Shown here in pieces: positions 42,323 through 54,918 of a stretch of 64,000 bases of DNA. The position numbers were made by a program, and so were the translations under genes. The notes under the pieces are model-generated. The model searched no databases. It saw only the letters and a program-made list of their open reading frames with translations, and was not told the DNA's origin. The DNA is from Nipponacmea schrenckii (Eukaryota; Mollusca; Gastropoda; Lottiidae): assembly GCA_030562195.1 (NCBI GenBank), contig JAUJPP010000005.1:1364001-1428000 (forward strand), read 5' to 3'. Numbering within the stretch: position 1 is the first letter of the stretch; every line of letters begins with the position of its first letter.

Positions 42323-45300
42323 ATGATCATGCTGAAAAACTTGGGTAAGTGTTTTATATTATATACAAGCATGGCTAGCAAATATTTCTTAAATTTTTTT
42401 TACATTTTTGTGGTTACGGCTAAGGCTTTTGTTTGATCTATTGGATTGCCCCACCGTATCTCTACTTTTTTTAGCATTTTATATGAGTTAAGATGTAAAT
42501 AGAGTAAAATTGGGATTCCCCATAATTATAGTGTTAGATGATGATGAGAACATGGTCTCATAAAAGCACTGGCCTGGGTCACAAAGTTAAGAATTATGAT
42601 AGTTTGAAGGCAGCCAATGCTCATTGCTGGTGGTATAAGTAGGCTACTGAATTTTTAATCTACCCTATGAGGAAAACAAACAACATGTGGCCTGTAATTT
42701 ATCATAAGCCCATATACTAGAGAACAATTATTTTCCTATGAAAAATAACATACTTTTTCCAAACACCAACTTCTCCATTTCTATATATTTATTGCTTTTT
42801 TAGTCGAAATATTTGATAACAGATTTTATTATGTGATTTTATAAAGATAGTTTTTTTCTTCTTCCACTGAATTTAAAGGGATAATAGGTCTTAGAGTGAA
42901 CAGAAATTTTTAAATTTTAAACTTGTCCAATAAGAGCTCTATTCATCAGTAAATATACCTGCTACCATAAATAACATAAAAAATAAATATATATCCAAAA
43001 ATCTTAGTAATTATCCATAAAGATGCATTTGATTATTGAAAAACACTTAATAAATTGATTAAGCGTCTTTCAAAAACGACTTAGTTTTGTGAGTTTTCCA
43101 GATTTTAAGGGATTCTGTTACTTGATGACACCAGGTAAGTTCACTGATGAATATACACTCATATTGACCATTCTTGAGAACTAAAATTTATGAAGGGTTA
43201 AGAACAGAGTCTTTGGAGTTTTATGAAGATGTTGGTTTATTTCAGGTAAATTTGTTACAGCAGATTACCTCATCAATAATAAAAATGTAGAGTTGAATAT
43301 TGGTGATTTGATAGAGGTCGACCGAACTATATACTCCGATTGGGCTCTGTACATTGGACATGGGGAGGTGGCTCACCTCGCTGGCATCGACACAGATATA
43401 CCCAACGAGGAGGCAGTGGTAGAAATATGCGAACTCTCCGAAATGGCAGATAAACATTTAGTACGAGTCAATAATAAAGAAATCCCGGCCAAACAGCGGA
43501 GCTTGACGCCCCAACCTATCAATGTAATTATGAACACTGTAATGAAGCTTCAATCCAAAGTTGTACCTTTCAATCTTATGACTCGGAACTTTGAACATTA
43601 CGTGACGGAGTGGAGGTATGGTAAAGGCTGGAGTGATCAGGTATGTTAGATTATTGTATTTTTGGTGGGAATGGGAGGATGTTGTTGATGATACTGAAGA
43701 CCTTACCTTCCATAGTTATATTTATTAGGCCTTCGGCAGTTTTAAATCATGTTACTTGATAATGTTACCTGTATGTGTTTCGAAACAGTATGTAATAAAG
43801 TAAGAAGTAGTATATCTATATATCTTGTGTTTTGAAACATACAAGCAGTATATCCATATATCTTGTGTTTTGAATGAAGTATGTAATAAACCTAGAAGTA
43901 GTATATCTATATATCTTGTGTTTTGAACGAAGTATGTAATAAACCTAGAAGTAGTATATCTATATATCTTGTGTTTTGAACGTAGTATGTAATAAAGTAA
44001 GAAGTAGTATATCTATATATCTTAGTATTGACTAAAGGTTTATTTATTAGGCCTCAGGAAGTTTCAAACCTAAAAACTAAGGAAGGTTCAAATACGGAAA
44101 CTTAAGATTAAAGTTAAATAATGTAACCGCCCAATTCAGTTCCGGTCGCCGCCTAGTAACCTCATTCAGTAACCAGCATGAGTTTCTATAAATAAACCCA
44201 GTATAATCAATATTGACGTAATGAGGTTATCAGATTGTCTTTCATATCCCCGACTCAGCTGATATCTTATCTACTATTGTATTCTATCATACCATAATAT
44301 TTTCTATTTCTTCATAATATTTTTATTTCGTTATTTCAAAATTATTTATAGTTAAAAACAACAATATTTGTCTTTGAAAACAACCATATTTGTCTTTAAA
44401 AACAAAAATCTTCAAAAATAATCATATGAATCAAGAATAATCTATTTCTAGTACAAATATTTATCTTGCTTTATGATCTGGTCTAGAACTCTCTTTTATA
44501 TAACATTTTAATTTTCAAAAATAGAAACAAGAATGGAATTGGATATCATGTACGCGTGGGATGCATATCTCATGTATCATTGAGATAATGCCAATATACT
44601 AGATAACAAAGAAAATTATGAAATTATCAATTTTTTATTTGGATAAACAGTTATTGATTTTATCATCTGGTAACAGACTGTGTATCAGAGAAACCCTCCT
44701 CTTGGAATTTATGACTGTGGAAATTTCCAGTACGTGTATTTGGACAGAGTGATGAATGACCTATATATTTGTATATATGTGTTGATATTGGACCAGGAAA
44801 TATCAATACCATGGAATATATCCATCTTTGTATATTGGTGGGGAAATTTCCAGGAATCCTATTTTTAACAAAGAGTTATCTATTCATTGATTAATCATAT
44901 ACTACAGTAAAAGTATATATTGAATAACAGTATATATTGAAAGTTAATCATACCTTTGTATAAATGATATTTCAATGGAAAATATCCACAATAATATTTG
45001 TTGACTGGGGAAATTTCCAGGAAACTTGCTACCAACTACTAGTTATCTAAAAAAAAAAAGTTCTGATATTTAAAAACTTCATATGATATTGTTAATTATA
45101 ATAACAATTAAAAAATTTCATATGATATTCATCATTTGTATATGATAATATAAAGAATCGCATATATGAAACCTATATTATGATAATTTACTGGACAATA
45201 TTTATACCTGTAGGACTGGACGATAGGTTATTGAGTACACCACCTGTTACAGGTTTTAATATTTACTGATGGTCCAATATGATTATTTGGTGTAGGTTAT

Positions 45301-48300
45301 AAAGTTCTGATATTTCAGTGAATGTTATTATGGTGTGATTGTGTATTTGTACTAATTGTTTATTAATTGTATGTAATTAAATATAAAATAAACAAAGTCA
45401 TTTAATTGTATAAGAACTATGTGTAGGAATACGTACTAAGGCTGGGAAATATTGATAATGGAGCCCAGATATCTGGGGAATGAGGTTGATGTATTATTAA
45501 AAATCTATAACATAACCAAACATTAGTAATTGAGAGAGGAATCAGGTCAATGACTTCAGCTTGTTTAATATACAGTTGGAGTTATGTCAAATATTGAGTG
45601 CTTGGCCATAAAGCCAGATTTAAGCTAGCTTTTCTGTGGTTCCACTAGTTACATTGTCGAACCATTACGGTTCGGGAACCGAAAACCTACCTTTTTGCGT
45701 TCGGCAATTTATCAGGGGCCAAAATGAAAGCTAGCTTTAAAGTCAGCATTTTAAACAAGTGAAAACACAACCTCGCCAACTGTCAATAATGTGCAACTTT
45801 TTGATCGAGACTAAAGTGGTTCGTAAACCATATAAACTCAGTGGAAACACACAGCATGTTCGGCAATAAAGCTGGGACCTGTTTCACAAAATTTTAACAA
45901 AAATACAATCAAGATTTTAAGAAATACAGTAACCTGATTGGTTAATAAAAACTCAATTTTAGTGATTGACCAATCTGAACGTTGGAACGCTAAAAATCAT
46001 CCAAAGTTAAGTTTTCGTTGAACAGGCTCCTGGCTTTAAAGCTAGTTTTACTTCGCAAATCTAAGTGGAAACTCAGTTATAATGTCTTATAATGCCATAG
46101 TCACGATATCAGAGCATGTATTAAATAACCTAATACAAGACCTTCAGACAATAAGACTGGACTGTTTCATTATTTTTATGATATACCGTATGAGGTAAAT
46201 AATTGTTTATGATATTGCAACATATTTAAGTCACCTCAGCTGACTTCATTTTGTTCTCAAGTTCATGTATTTCAAAATCGATTGAGGTTGTGCTAGGGTT
46301 CAAATTAAGAAATCTCACTGGGCCCCGAACAAACAATTTCTTGGGTCAAGTAAAGTTTTTAGGGGCCAAGAAATAATATAGCCATGTAAAAAATTCGCGA
46401 AGATTAGAAAACAGATGTTTACAGGCTATAAGAAAATTACAACAGAAATATTTTATGAAACGAAATAACAAAAGTCGTGTAAAATTTCCATTATAAAGCA
46501 AAAGTGGTCCATAAAAAAGATCACCCCTTTGGCAACCTTTACAAGGATTTTAATCGGCAATAGCAACTTGGCTAGTGTTCATTTGAACCCTGGTTGTGTT
46601 GGTGATGGTGCAGCCATTTAAATCCTGTGGCACCTTGTGGTCTTATTGTGTTAGATATCCCTCAACTTGTTAATAAATTATCTAATACCGTAATCACATG
46701 CCAAGGAAGCAGATTTTTAATCCAGAAGTCTGTTAATATATTATGTATTGTATTTAGCTGTTAATTCTGTTACCAATAACGTCAACACCTTTCAGATGTA
46801 GTCCTATGTGGGCGTTTATTTGGTGTTATAAAGTTTATTATAACTGGCTATATAAATATAGGTTAATGTTGCTTTTCAAAATCAATCTATCCTACTAATA
46901 ATGAAAATTTAATATATTTTCTTCGTGTGTTGAGCTGTTAAATTTCAATATATTCACTCTTATAATACATTGTTCTATGTCATGAATATGCTATGAAACA
47001 TATATTAGTTTTACAGTGTATTTATATATTTATCAAGCCTAATAACAACTAGGTATACTGGTCAATAACCCAGGGCATTATGAGATATGATTGAAAATGA
47101 GCCAAGTCATCTGGTTGAATGCTTCAGTGTTATTTTTATTTTGGTCAGTTGTTTTAGTGCCTTAGTTTCTTAATATGGGTCAAGACCTCATCTGCTTTGA
47201 ATAACAAAGAAAACTTTAAGGTGAATTTTAAGTCATGCAAACCTTTTTTTAAATTTGGATGAAGGCTTCTTCATCTGTCTCTGTTCATCTACTTCATCTG
47301 CTTCTTCATCTGCTCCTTCAGCTGCTCCTTCATCTGTCTCTTCATCTGCTTCTTCATCTGCTCCTTCAGCTGTCTCTTCATCTGTCTTCACCTCTTCTTC
47401 ATCTGTCTCCTTCATCTGTACTTCATCTGCTCCTTCATCTGCTTCTTCATCTGTTTCTTCATCTGCTTCTTCAGCTGCTCTTTCATCTGTTCTGATAAAA
47501 ACAAGTGAAATTTAAGATGAATTCCAAGTCATGCAAACTTTTTCTAAATCTGAGTTTTGGCTTTTACTGCTCTTAAGAAAAAACAAGAGAATTTTCAGAT
47601 GATTAATAAGTCATGCAAACTTTTTCTCTGAGAAAAAAAAAATTTGCAATCAGTATAACGGAACATGAAAGTATTTGTATATAAGTTGATATTTTTTATA
47701 TAGAGAAACATATAATCAGGAGTTTTTCTTCCGGACAAAGTAATTGAAAAAAACAAAAATGTTGGAAAAGGCGTCTGTTTGAAATTTTTTCTTTAATGTT
47801 ATAATATAACACGTCTGATAAAAACCATGTGACTTATGACGTCTTGTTTTGTTCTGAAAGAGAAATTAAATTCTGGATGGAAGTACTTGATTGTATTTGC
47901 GTTTGACGTCATTTCTGTTTCTCATTTAAAATGATTCACACCCTTCACGAAATTCCTTTTTTTACAAAAACTGTGATTTTTTGACGTCATAAAAAAACCC
48001 AAATTAAGACAATTGTTGGGGATTTAATGCGTTGCTGTTTTTTGTTAAAATATTTTATACTCTCACGAAAGTCCTGTTTTTATAAAAAAAAAAAGGTGAT
48101 TAAATGACGTGTTGTTTTGGAAGAAATACCGTGCCTACAACATGGCCACTTGAACTGTTTCGTTTACAGTACTATCACCTCCATCTTGAACCAAACGGAC
48201 TTGTAAACAATTTTATAGTTCTATTTTTGTAAACCAATAGAACACATAGGGTGTGTTTTATCAGATTTAAAAACAGGTTTACTGAGTACACATCTAGAAC

Positions 48301-51300
48301 CAAGTGCCATTGAAAATTGTATAATTTTTATGAAATGTACGTTTATGACTAGATACATCCCCTAGAACGCTATCATGTATCATGTGTTACTTTTAGATTT
48401 TTAAAAGCAAATTCAGTTTCATGTCAGTTACGCAAACTGCCGCTTATTTTTTGATAAACTGTAGTTTGTCACATGACACTATGACATAGGTAATACATAA
48501 CTATGACGCAGTCTAAGTTTTGTGGGAAATTCATAAAACCATTGTCATTTTATGAATGTTTGTAGCGTGATCTATTGTGTTTACACACCAATTATGCTGA
48601 TGAGACCAACGTTTAATTCTTATATTTATATTTTTGATATTTTTGTAAATACAAATTCACTGTTTTATATGTTATTGATACACATCTTAGATAGCGTCAT
48701 TGTTGTACCTTGACTACGTCATAGTGTCACGTGACAAACTACACTTTATCAAAATATAAACACCAGTTTGTGTAACTAGTTTATTAAAGGGAGTGATAAT
48801 ATTAGGTTTTGGTTAATTATCTACATAATTTTAATTGTATATCTTTATTTCAACTACCCAGGGATCATAACTGCACCTCCCCCCACCCCCACCACCACCA
48901 AAATTTCTGGTTTCCAGAGATCATACCTGGAAACTGTTTCACAAAATTTTAACAAAGATACAATCAAGATTTTAAGAAATACAGTAACCTGATTGGTTAA
49001 TAAAAACTCTATTTTAGTGATTGACCAATCTGAGCATTTGAACACTAAAATCATCCTAAGTGAAGTTTTCGTCAAACAGGCTCCATCTTCCCCTCCCCCA
49101 CACACACGACATTTCTGGTTTTCCAATGGCAATGACTGTTAAGATGATTAACATAAACTCATCTCAAGAATATGACCCGGTCGACTGATATCACTCATGG
49201 ATTACCATATTGATTTATAAAGTTGATCCTTTGATCCCAGTGAACCAAGAGTTCAATAAAATATGACCAATAAATTTATTGAAGCAGATATTTTTCATAA
49301 TAGGTCTTAAAGTGTGACAGTAACTTTTTTTTGAGGGCATGCTAGGTCACTGAGGGTCATCATAGGTCAAATTTCCGCACTGAAAGTTTTATTAGCTCAT
49401 GTTTGTTTACTTAATATAAGTTGAACAACAGATGTGCGAGAAATATTCAAATATCAAATAACAGGCTGTGATTGGGTATCCCTCACATTTTTCAACCAAT
49501 GAATAAACTACAATAGAAATGTCAATAAGTCTCTTCACATATTTGACCTGTAAAAACCAACAATGAAATGTTACTACACGTTTTTTTGATGAAAATATGT
49601 GACATTTATGATAGATTGTTTGGTGGTTGTTTTTAGCTCAGTTCTTTGATAAACCAGTTTAAAGTTGATTGATCTTGATAGAAAGGAATGTATTTTAACA
49701 ATTGATAACTTTATTTTATATAACAAGAAATACAAGGGAGTAAATATTATGGTACAACACACTTCTTTATATTGACATTTCTACTACCACTGCCTTCAAT
49801 AAATCATTTATACATTCTGTCACTTGATCTATTGCGTTTACACACCAATAATGCTAATGAGACCATCGTTTAATTCTAAAAAAACAAAGGTTATGTGTCT
49901 TGTTATTAAAGAGATAATTGGTCTTAGAATGAACATTAAATTTGAACATTTTAAATTTGGCCCATAAAAGCTCTATTCATCAGTAAATATACCTGCTGCC
50001 ATAAATAACATAAAAAAATATATATATCCAAAAATCTTAGTGATTGTCCACAAAGATGCAGTTGATTATTGAAAAACGCTTAATAAGTTTTTTCAAAAAT
50101 GACTTAATTTTGCGAGTTTCAAGATTTTAAGGGATTCTGTTACTTTATGACACCAGGTAAGTTCACTGATGAATATATACTCATATTGACCATTCTTGAG
50201 AAATACAATTCTATATTCAAGCTAAGACCTATAATCCCTTTAAAGAAGTGTGTTATATTCTCTAAATGCCTTGTTAAGTTTTGTTGAAACTGGTAAAATA
50301 TTAGCATATTCAGCAGTTTTGTAGTAAACAAAACCATATTGGCTTGTACCAGTTTAAACTGACTGGTTCAACTGTGGTCAGTGGTCAGTCTGTAATAGAT
50401 ACTGGCCAGACTGTTTTTCTGACCTATTTTAAGGTCTATGACCTTTTCTTTCCCAGGACTGGTATAGCGGCAGAGTGTAAACACAGAGAAACTATAAATT
50501 GACATTTGATCATACCATAAAAATATTATCAATGTTTAGCTGGAATATGGAGTTATGTGAACACTCGTAACGGGTTACTGAACTCACTCTATTATCAAAG
50601 ACAGGAATTCCTGTTAGCGATGAATTGAATATTGCCCATTTAAATTTTAAATACGCCTTTGTGATTATAGATAATCCTTTATAATTGAGTAAGATTTTTA
50701 AATTTTGTTAAAAATTCGTATATCATAACATAAATTAAAATTTTTTGAGTAGTTTATTAGTTGTGAAGCAGTGATATATGGCGGTATGATATACTGGAGG
50801 TTATATTTATGATGTAGTATATAGTTAACTGGATAATGGATGTCGTCATGGCGATGTTGAATCAGATTACTGTTATTGCGTAGTTAATATAAAAAACTAG
50901 ACCATCAACTAGTTTTACTCGACTCTTATTTAAATATCACGAAATTTCGTGATCAAGTTTTCCGTGTCTTATACATCTGTTGATTTTTTGTGATTTTGAG
51001 AAATGAATTATAAAAATTTGTTGAGTTGCTACGGCAACCATTAAACCTAATATTCAATCCACTTCACAATGCAAAATTTCAGTACTTAAAAACAATATAA
51101 GAAAAAAATCCTTGAGTTTTACGTCCTACTTTTCTGCACCTTATGGGATAATGAAGACGAGCAACGCCATGCAGTGTGAATGAGGCAAATTTTGCTGGTA
51201 CAGAAGTATTAGCCTACTCTTTTTTGCCATGCCCATTTCTAACTATTGAGGGATCTTTAATGTTCACAGTTTGTAGCACGTGGGGAGAGAAACTTATAAT

Positions 51301-54300
51301 ATTGTTTTATAAGGAAAGAAAATGTTTATATTTTTATATTTTATATAAATTTCTAAAGATTTATAAAATCTATAATAAGACTTAATATTTATATTTCGCA
51401 TAATGTAAATGTTAATTCATTTATAAAAGCGAAAATAGCAAAAAAGTTGATTTTTTCAAATACTTCCTCATAGATTATTTTGCGGATTAAGTGCAACATG
51501 AATAAAGATGATATTCGGTCAATTTCTATTATGTTGAATGAGGCTTAATATTTATAAGTTGTGGATGATAAAGCATGAGTGATTTATGTGATAACAATGA
51601 TTATCATTATTCTTGAAACCTTTTGTTTTGATTTATTACGACATATTTACCTTGATAAATATTTGTCAACTTTTCAACTTTTGTTATTTAACCAAAGTTG
51701 ACATTTTATTACCAAGTTGTCAAATTTGATGCAAAACTTTATTCAAAGGATAAGTTTGATAATACATAGTGAGGTTTAGTTCAGGTTAGAATTCAGGAAA
51801 GATCAATGCCAAGAAGTTTGTTCAAGGACCAGCTGGTAGAAAGGATCCCTGTAACAGCTGACTTGTGAACCTAAGTTGTTATCCTTGTAAAATAGTGGTT
51901 TCTTTCTTTTTAACTGTGAACCTAAGTTGTTATCATTGTAAAATAGTGGTTTCTTTCTTTTTAACTGTGAACCTAAGTTGTTATCCTTGTAAAATAGTGG
52001 TTTCTTTCTGTTTAACTGTGAACCTAAGTTGTTATCCTTGTAAAATATAGTTGTTTCTTTCTTTCCTTTCTTAAGTTACTGCAATATCAGAATTTCCTTA
52101 TTGCGATGCAGGTTTTTATAAGCCCAATTAGTAGTGAAAAGGTTCTATTTCATTTCATTTAGCCGTCAGACATGTGTCGTTTAATAAGGAAATCACCTAT
52201 TTCAACTTATAACCTATATTTTCAAATGCCAGTCTTTCTTAATCTGGTTAGATTACAGTTCCCTGTAGAGATGGCGAGGATATTGGCCTAGTTATAATTA
52301 CCATGACGAAATGTGCTGGAAGTAATGTATATATCGATTGTATCATTAGCAATGCTGTAACTGTGTAAAGCTACTGTAGACTAGAACCATAGGGTGTTTA
52401 GACAAGAACAATAGGTCCAATTAGACTATAGAATCTTTCCAGACTATTTACAACTATTACAGATTGTTTTAGCTCACAGGCTAGGTCCATATTCTGATGC
52501 CAGAACTAAAAAAACACACAAGAACTTAATTGTTAATCCATTGTGGCCTCAGGCTAGGAAATATTTCAGACGATCAATTAAAGTGAGACAAAAGAACCTG
52601 CCAGAGAAGAAAGTTGAGAAACTTTATTGACGACGTGGCGATTATTGGAAAACACAGTAGGGAATAGGACCTTGAACTCAATCTGACCCAGGTACAGCAA
52701 ATAAACATTCTGGAGATGTACAAGAGTGCCAGTGTTTCTCTTTGAATGTATTTACCAGCCATGTCTGATAGGGGCTTCCAAATGTCGGACTGCAATGTTT
52801 ATCATTGGGACATTTTGTTCATTGAATTTTATGCTTTTGTCCCTGTTTAAGTCAATTCTTTGGCAAACATTTGCAGTAAAATTGAATCTATGAGCTGCAA
52901 AGTCATTATCTTGCCATCTTTCAAATGCCACTTTTCTGCAAGGAGGGGGTACAGGGGTACCTTGGGGTAAGGAACAGGTCCTTATAGTCCACCAAAACTA
53001 GACACCATGTGACAATAGTCTATCAGGTATCAAAAACAACAACAACCTATCAGCCATGTGAACGAACTTGATTTCAGTAGCCTTGACCTTTATCGTGTGG
53101 CCTTTGACCCTGGTGTAGTGTTTCAGTATACCTGTCAGGTGGTAACCTTGTTAAAGTGATATATTACTAGTCCATATATTGTTTATTTATATAATGCCCA
53201 GTTTATCTGTGGTATTTATGTTAATTATACTCACACTTGACTAAAAGCTATATGGCTATATCACCCTTTCACCGTGGTATATAGCCTTTTTATAGTATGA
53301 ATTTTATTTTTTGATGAAGTGTACATCATAATATGTTAAAGCGATTGTTAAAAGGAAAATGTTCATAACATAGGTAAAAAAGAAAGAAACAACTATATTT
53401 TATAAGGATAACAACTTAAATCTGCCATGACAGGGATCCTTTTTACCAGCTGGTCCTTGGCCAAACCTCTTGGTATTGATCTTTACTAGATTATCTGTAC
53501 CCATTTACAGCTGGGTTGACTGGAATAATGAGGATCCTTTCTACCAGCTGGTCCTTGGCCAAACCTCTTGGCATTGATCTTTCCTAGATTATCTGTACCC
53601 ATTTACAGCTGGGTTGACTGGAATAATGAGGATCCTTTCTACCAGCTGGTCCTTGACCAAACCTCTTGGCATTGATCTTTACTAGATTATCTGTACCCAT
53701 TTACAGCTGGGTTGACTGGAATAATGAGAAAAGATGACTTATTCTTTAACAAATGTACAGCTGGGTTGACTGGAATAATGAGGAAAAATGACTATTTAAA
53801 GTATTCAAAAAACTGTAGCCAACCCTGTCACCAGGACTGAACTGGTGATTGGTGTAGAAGCCCAAACAAACAAAAGTTCTGAGGATTCTGAGGCGCCAAA
53901 ATCACAATCAAAATATTCATATTTCTAATTGATTTTGAGAAGAGTTAGACCAATTGTGGGCTAAATTCTCACTAGCGGGGCCCCAGCCCCAGTAGGCCCC
54001 ACCCTGACAAGGCGCTGACAGAAACACAAGCTTAGATATGATCAGTCTTCAGAAAATAGTATGACCTTGTATAAAAATAACATCGGATGTTAAAAGAGAG
54101 GAGGCCAACAGATGTTGAGTACCAACTTAGCTCTCAATAATATTGACTGTTGCTAACCTTAAGTCATCATTCTGTTTGTTATAAAGGTGGTGAATAGACG
54201 GCTAGTGTTACTGGTTATATAAAGGTTGTAGCCGGTTATTCACCAACTTTCCTTCTCATGTCAAGGCTTTTTTATACTTCACTTGTTACATGGTGTAAGG

Positions 54301-54918
54301 CTTTGTTATAGTTCACTTGTTACATGGTGTAAGGCTTTTTTATACTTCACTTGTTACATGTTGCATTCCCTACAGTACAGTTTCACATGTATTGCATCAT
54401 TGTATATAAGGTTAACTTGACAGGTTTGTAACATGAACATAAAATTTTAGTTCTCAAGAATGGTCAATATGAGTATATATTTATCAGTGAACTTACCTGG
54501 TGTTATAAAGTAACAGAATCCCTTAAAATCTGGAAATCTCACAAAACTAAGGCTTGTTTGAAAAATGCTTAATCAATTTATTAAGCGTTTTTCAATAATC
54601 AAATGCATCTTTATGGATAATTACTAAGTTTTTGGATATATATATTTTTTTTATGTTATTTATAGCAGCAGGTATATTTACTGATAATTTTCAAATATTA
54701 TGTTTATTCTTAGACACAGTATCCCTTTAAATGTATCCTATAAATTTCTTGCCCAAAACTTAATGTGTTTATTTTTTGTCTCTTTTCAGGCGTCTACAGC
54801 GTTGAGCTCAATGGCCATGTTTTCTAAATCCTTAAAAGACCCCAAATGTGCTCATAACGCCATGCTAAATGGCATTAACAGGATTTTAGAAAGTCCCGCT
54901 AATTCACCTTCACCTTAG
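42323..54918 (+). CDS. LRAT-domain (HRASLS/PLAAT-like) protein with altered catalytic residues
   Basis: Exons 42323-42344, 43246-43640 and 54790-54918; phases 1 and 0; 181 residues. LRAT-domain proteins are thiol acyltransferases/phospholipases with a His-His-Cys centre: HWA(L/I)YVG, then the His of HLA, then NCEHFV. Here the first motif is SDWALYIG with Asp at 39 (codon 43338-43340), HLA is intact (H51), and the Cys motif reads NFEHYV with Phe at 123 (codon 43590-43592). Two of three catalytic residues are therefore replaced. Surrounding family sequence (NIGDLIEVDR, WRYGKGWSDQ) is well kept, and the frame and splice sites are clean. The C-terminal exon adds a moderately hydrophobic stretch (ALSSMAMF) where HRASLS proteins have their membrane anchor; it is weak. 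Likely a pseudoenzyme. The first exon (7 codons plus one base) fits by phase only. The last intron is 11.1 kb and repeat-rich. Confidence 0.85.
42875..43195 (+). mobile_element. MITE family A copy next to LRAT exon 2
   Basis: AAAGGGATAATAGGTCTTAG start, CACCAGGTAAGTTCACTGAT near the right; right terminus degraded. It ends about 50 bp before the exon 2 acceptor. Confidence 0.85.
43787..44030 (-). repeat. Minisatellite, 54-bp family, inverted copy of the 25.1-kb array
   Basis: About four and a half units of GTATGTAATAAACCTAGAAG plus TAGTATATCTATATATCTTG; reverse complement of the unit at 25070-25412. Confidence 0.88.
44050..45640 (+). other. LRAT intron, no gene seen
   Basis: AT-rich sequence. 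A motif GGGGAAATTTCCAGGAA recurs near 44845 and 45005 and GGAAATTTCCAG at 44709, which may be a minor local repeat. Confidence 0.35.
45640..45882 (+). repeat. Inverted-repeat-rich dispersed element, copy 1
   Basis: Contains TTTTTGCGTTCGGCAATTTA and ACTTTTTGATCGAGACTAAA; the same motifs occur in reverse complement at 56.94-57.31 kb. Confidence 0.65.
45883..46032 (+). mobile_element. MITE family D copy 1 (about 150 bp)
   Basis: Begins GGGACCTGTTTCACAAAATT and ends GTTTTCGTTGAACAGGCTCC, imperfect inverted ends. Interior CAGTAACCTGATTGGTTAAT. Also at 48926 and 56103. Confidence 0.75.
46033..47240 (+). other. LRAT intron, no gene seen
   Basis: No frame, splice-bounded exon or recognised repeat in this AT-rich stretch. 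Confidence 0.4.
47258..47500 (+). repeat. Trinucleotide-phased minisatellite (TTCATCTGCTTC type)
   Basis: Repeats of TTCATCTGCTTC, CTTCAGCTGCTC and variants. Several frames stay open for 60-86 codons; the minus strand would give an acidic Glu/Asp/Ala-rich run. Explained by the 3-bp phasing and not supported as a gene. Confidence 0.85.
48926..49087 (+). mobile_element. MITE family D copy 2
   Basis: TGGAAACTGTTTCACAAAAT start and GTTTTCGTCAAACAGGCTCC end with the shared interior. Confidence 0.75.
49906..50245 (+). mobile_element. MITE family A copy
   Basis: Inverted ends TTAAAGAGATAATTGGTCTT and AAGACCTATAATCCCTTTAA. About 340 bp, in the LRAT intron. Confidence 0.85.
51112..51292 (-). repeat. 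tRNA-derived SINE fragment
   Basis: Tail and part of the body (GAGTTTTACGTCCTACTTTT, then GAGGGATCTTTAATG); head absent. Confidence 0.75.
51790..52065 (+). repeat. Composite-element tail amplified in tandem (about 52-bp unit)
   Basis: A partial 99-bp unit followed by the element tail, with TGAACCTAAGTTGTTATCCT plus TGTAAAATAGTGGTTTCTTT repeated four times. Confidence 0.88.
52066..53370 (+). other. LRAT intron, no gene seen
   Basis: No supported exon. A minus-strand frame at 52574-52795 has no family resemblance. Confidence 0.35.
53375..53815 (-). repeat. Composite element with 99-bp tandem units (minus orientation)
   Basis: Three to four units with TACCAGCTGGTCCTTGGCCA and CCCATTTACAGCTGGGTTGA as seen on the plus strand; the tail is at the left (AAAGAAAGAAACAACTATAT). 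Confidence 0.9.
53870..54020 (-). repeat. Dispersed repeat, inverted partner of 31.26-31.45 kb
   Basis: TGAGGATTCTGAGGCGCCAA and AAATTCTCACTAGCGGGGCC are reverse complements of the 31.3-kb region. Confidence 0.65.
54430..54732 (-). mobile_element. MITE family A copy next to LRAT exon 3
   Basis: GAACATAAAATTTTAGTTCT to CTTAGACACAGTATCCCTTT, ending about 58 bp before the exon 3 acceptor. Confidence 0.82.

Noticed and set aside
47233..47515. Ser-rich, Leu-rich and acidic ORFs in different frames
   Set aside because: All come from a 3-bp-phased minisatellite inside an intron; no start context or splice evidence favours one.
52574..52795. 73-codon minus-strand ORF in the LRAT intron
   Set aside because: No homology recognised, no splice or promoter context.
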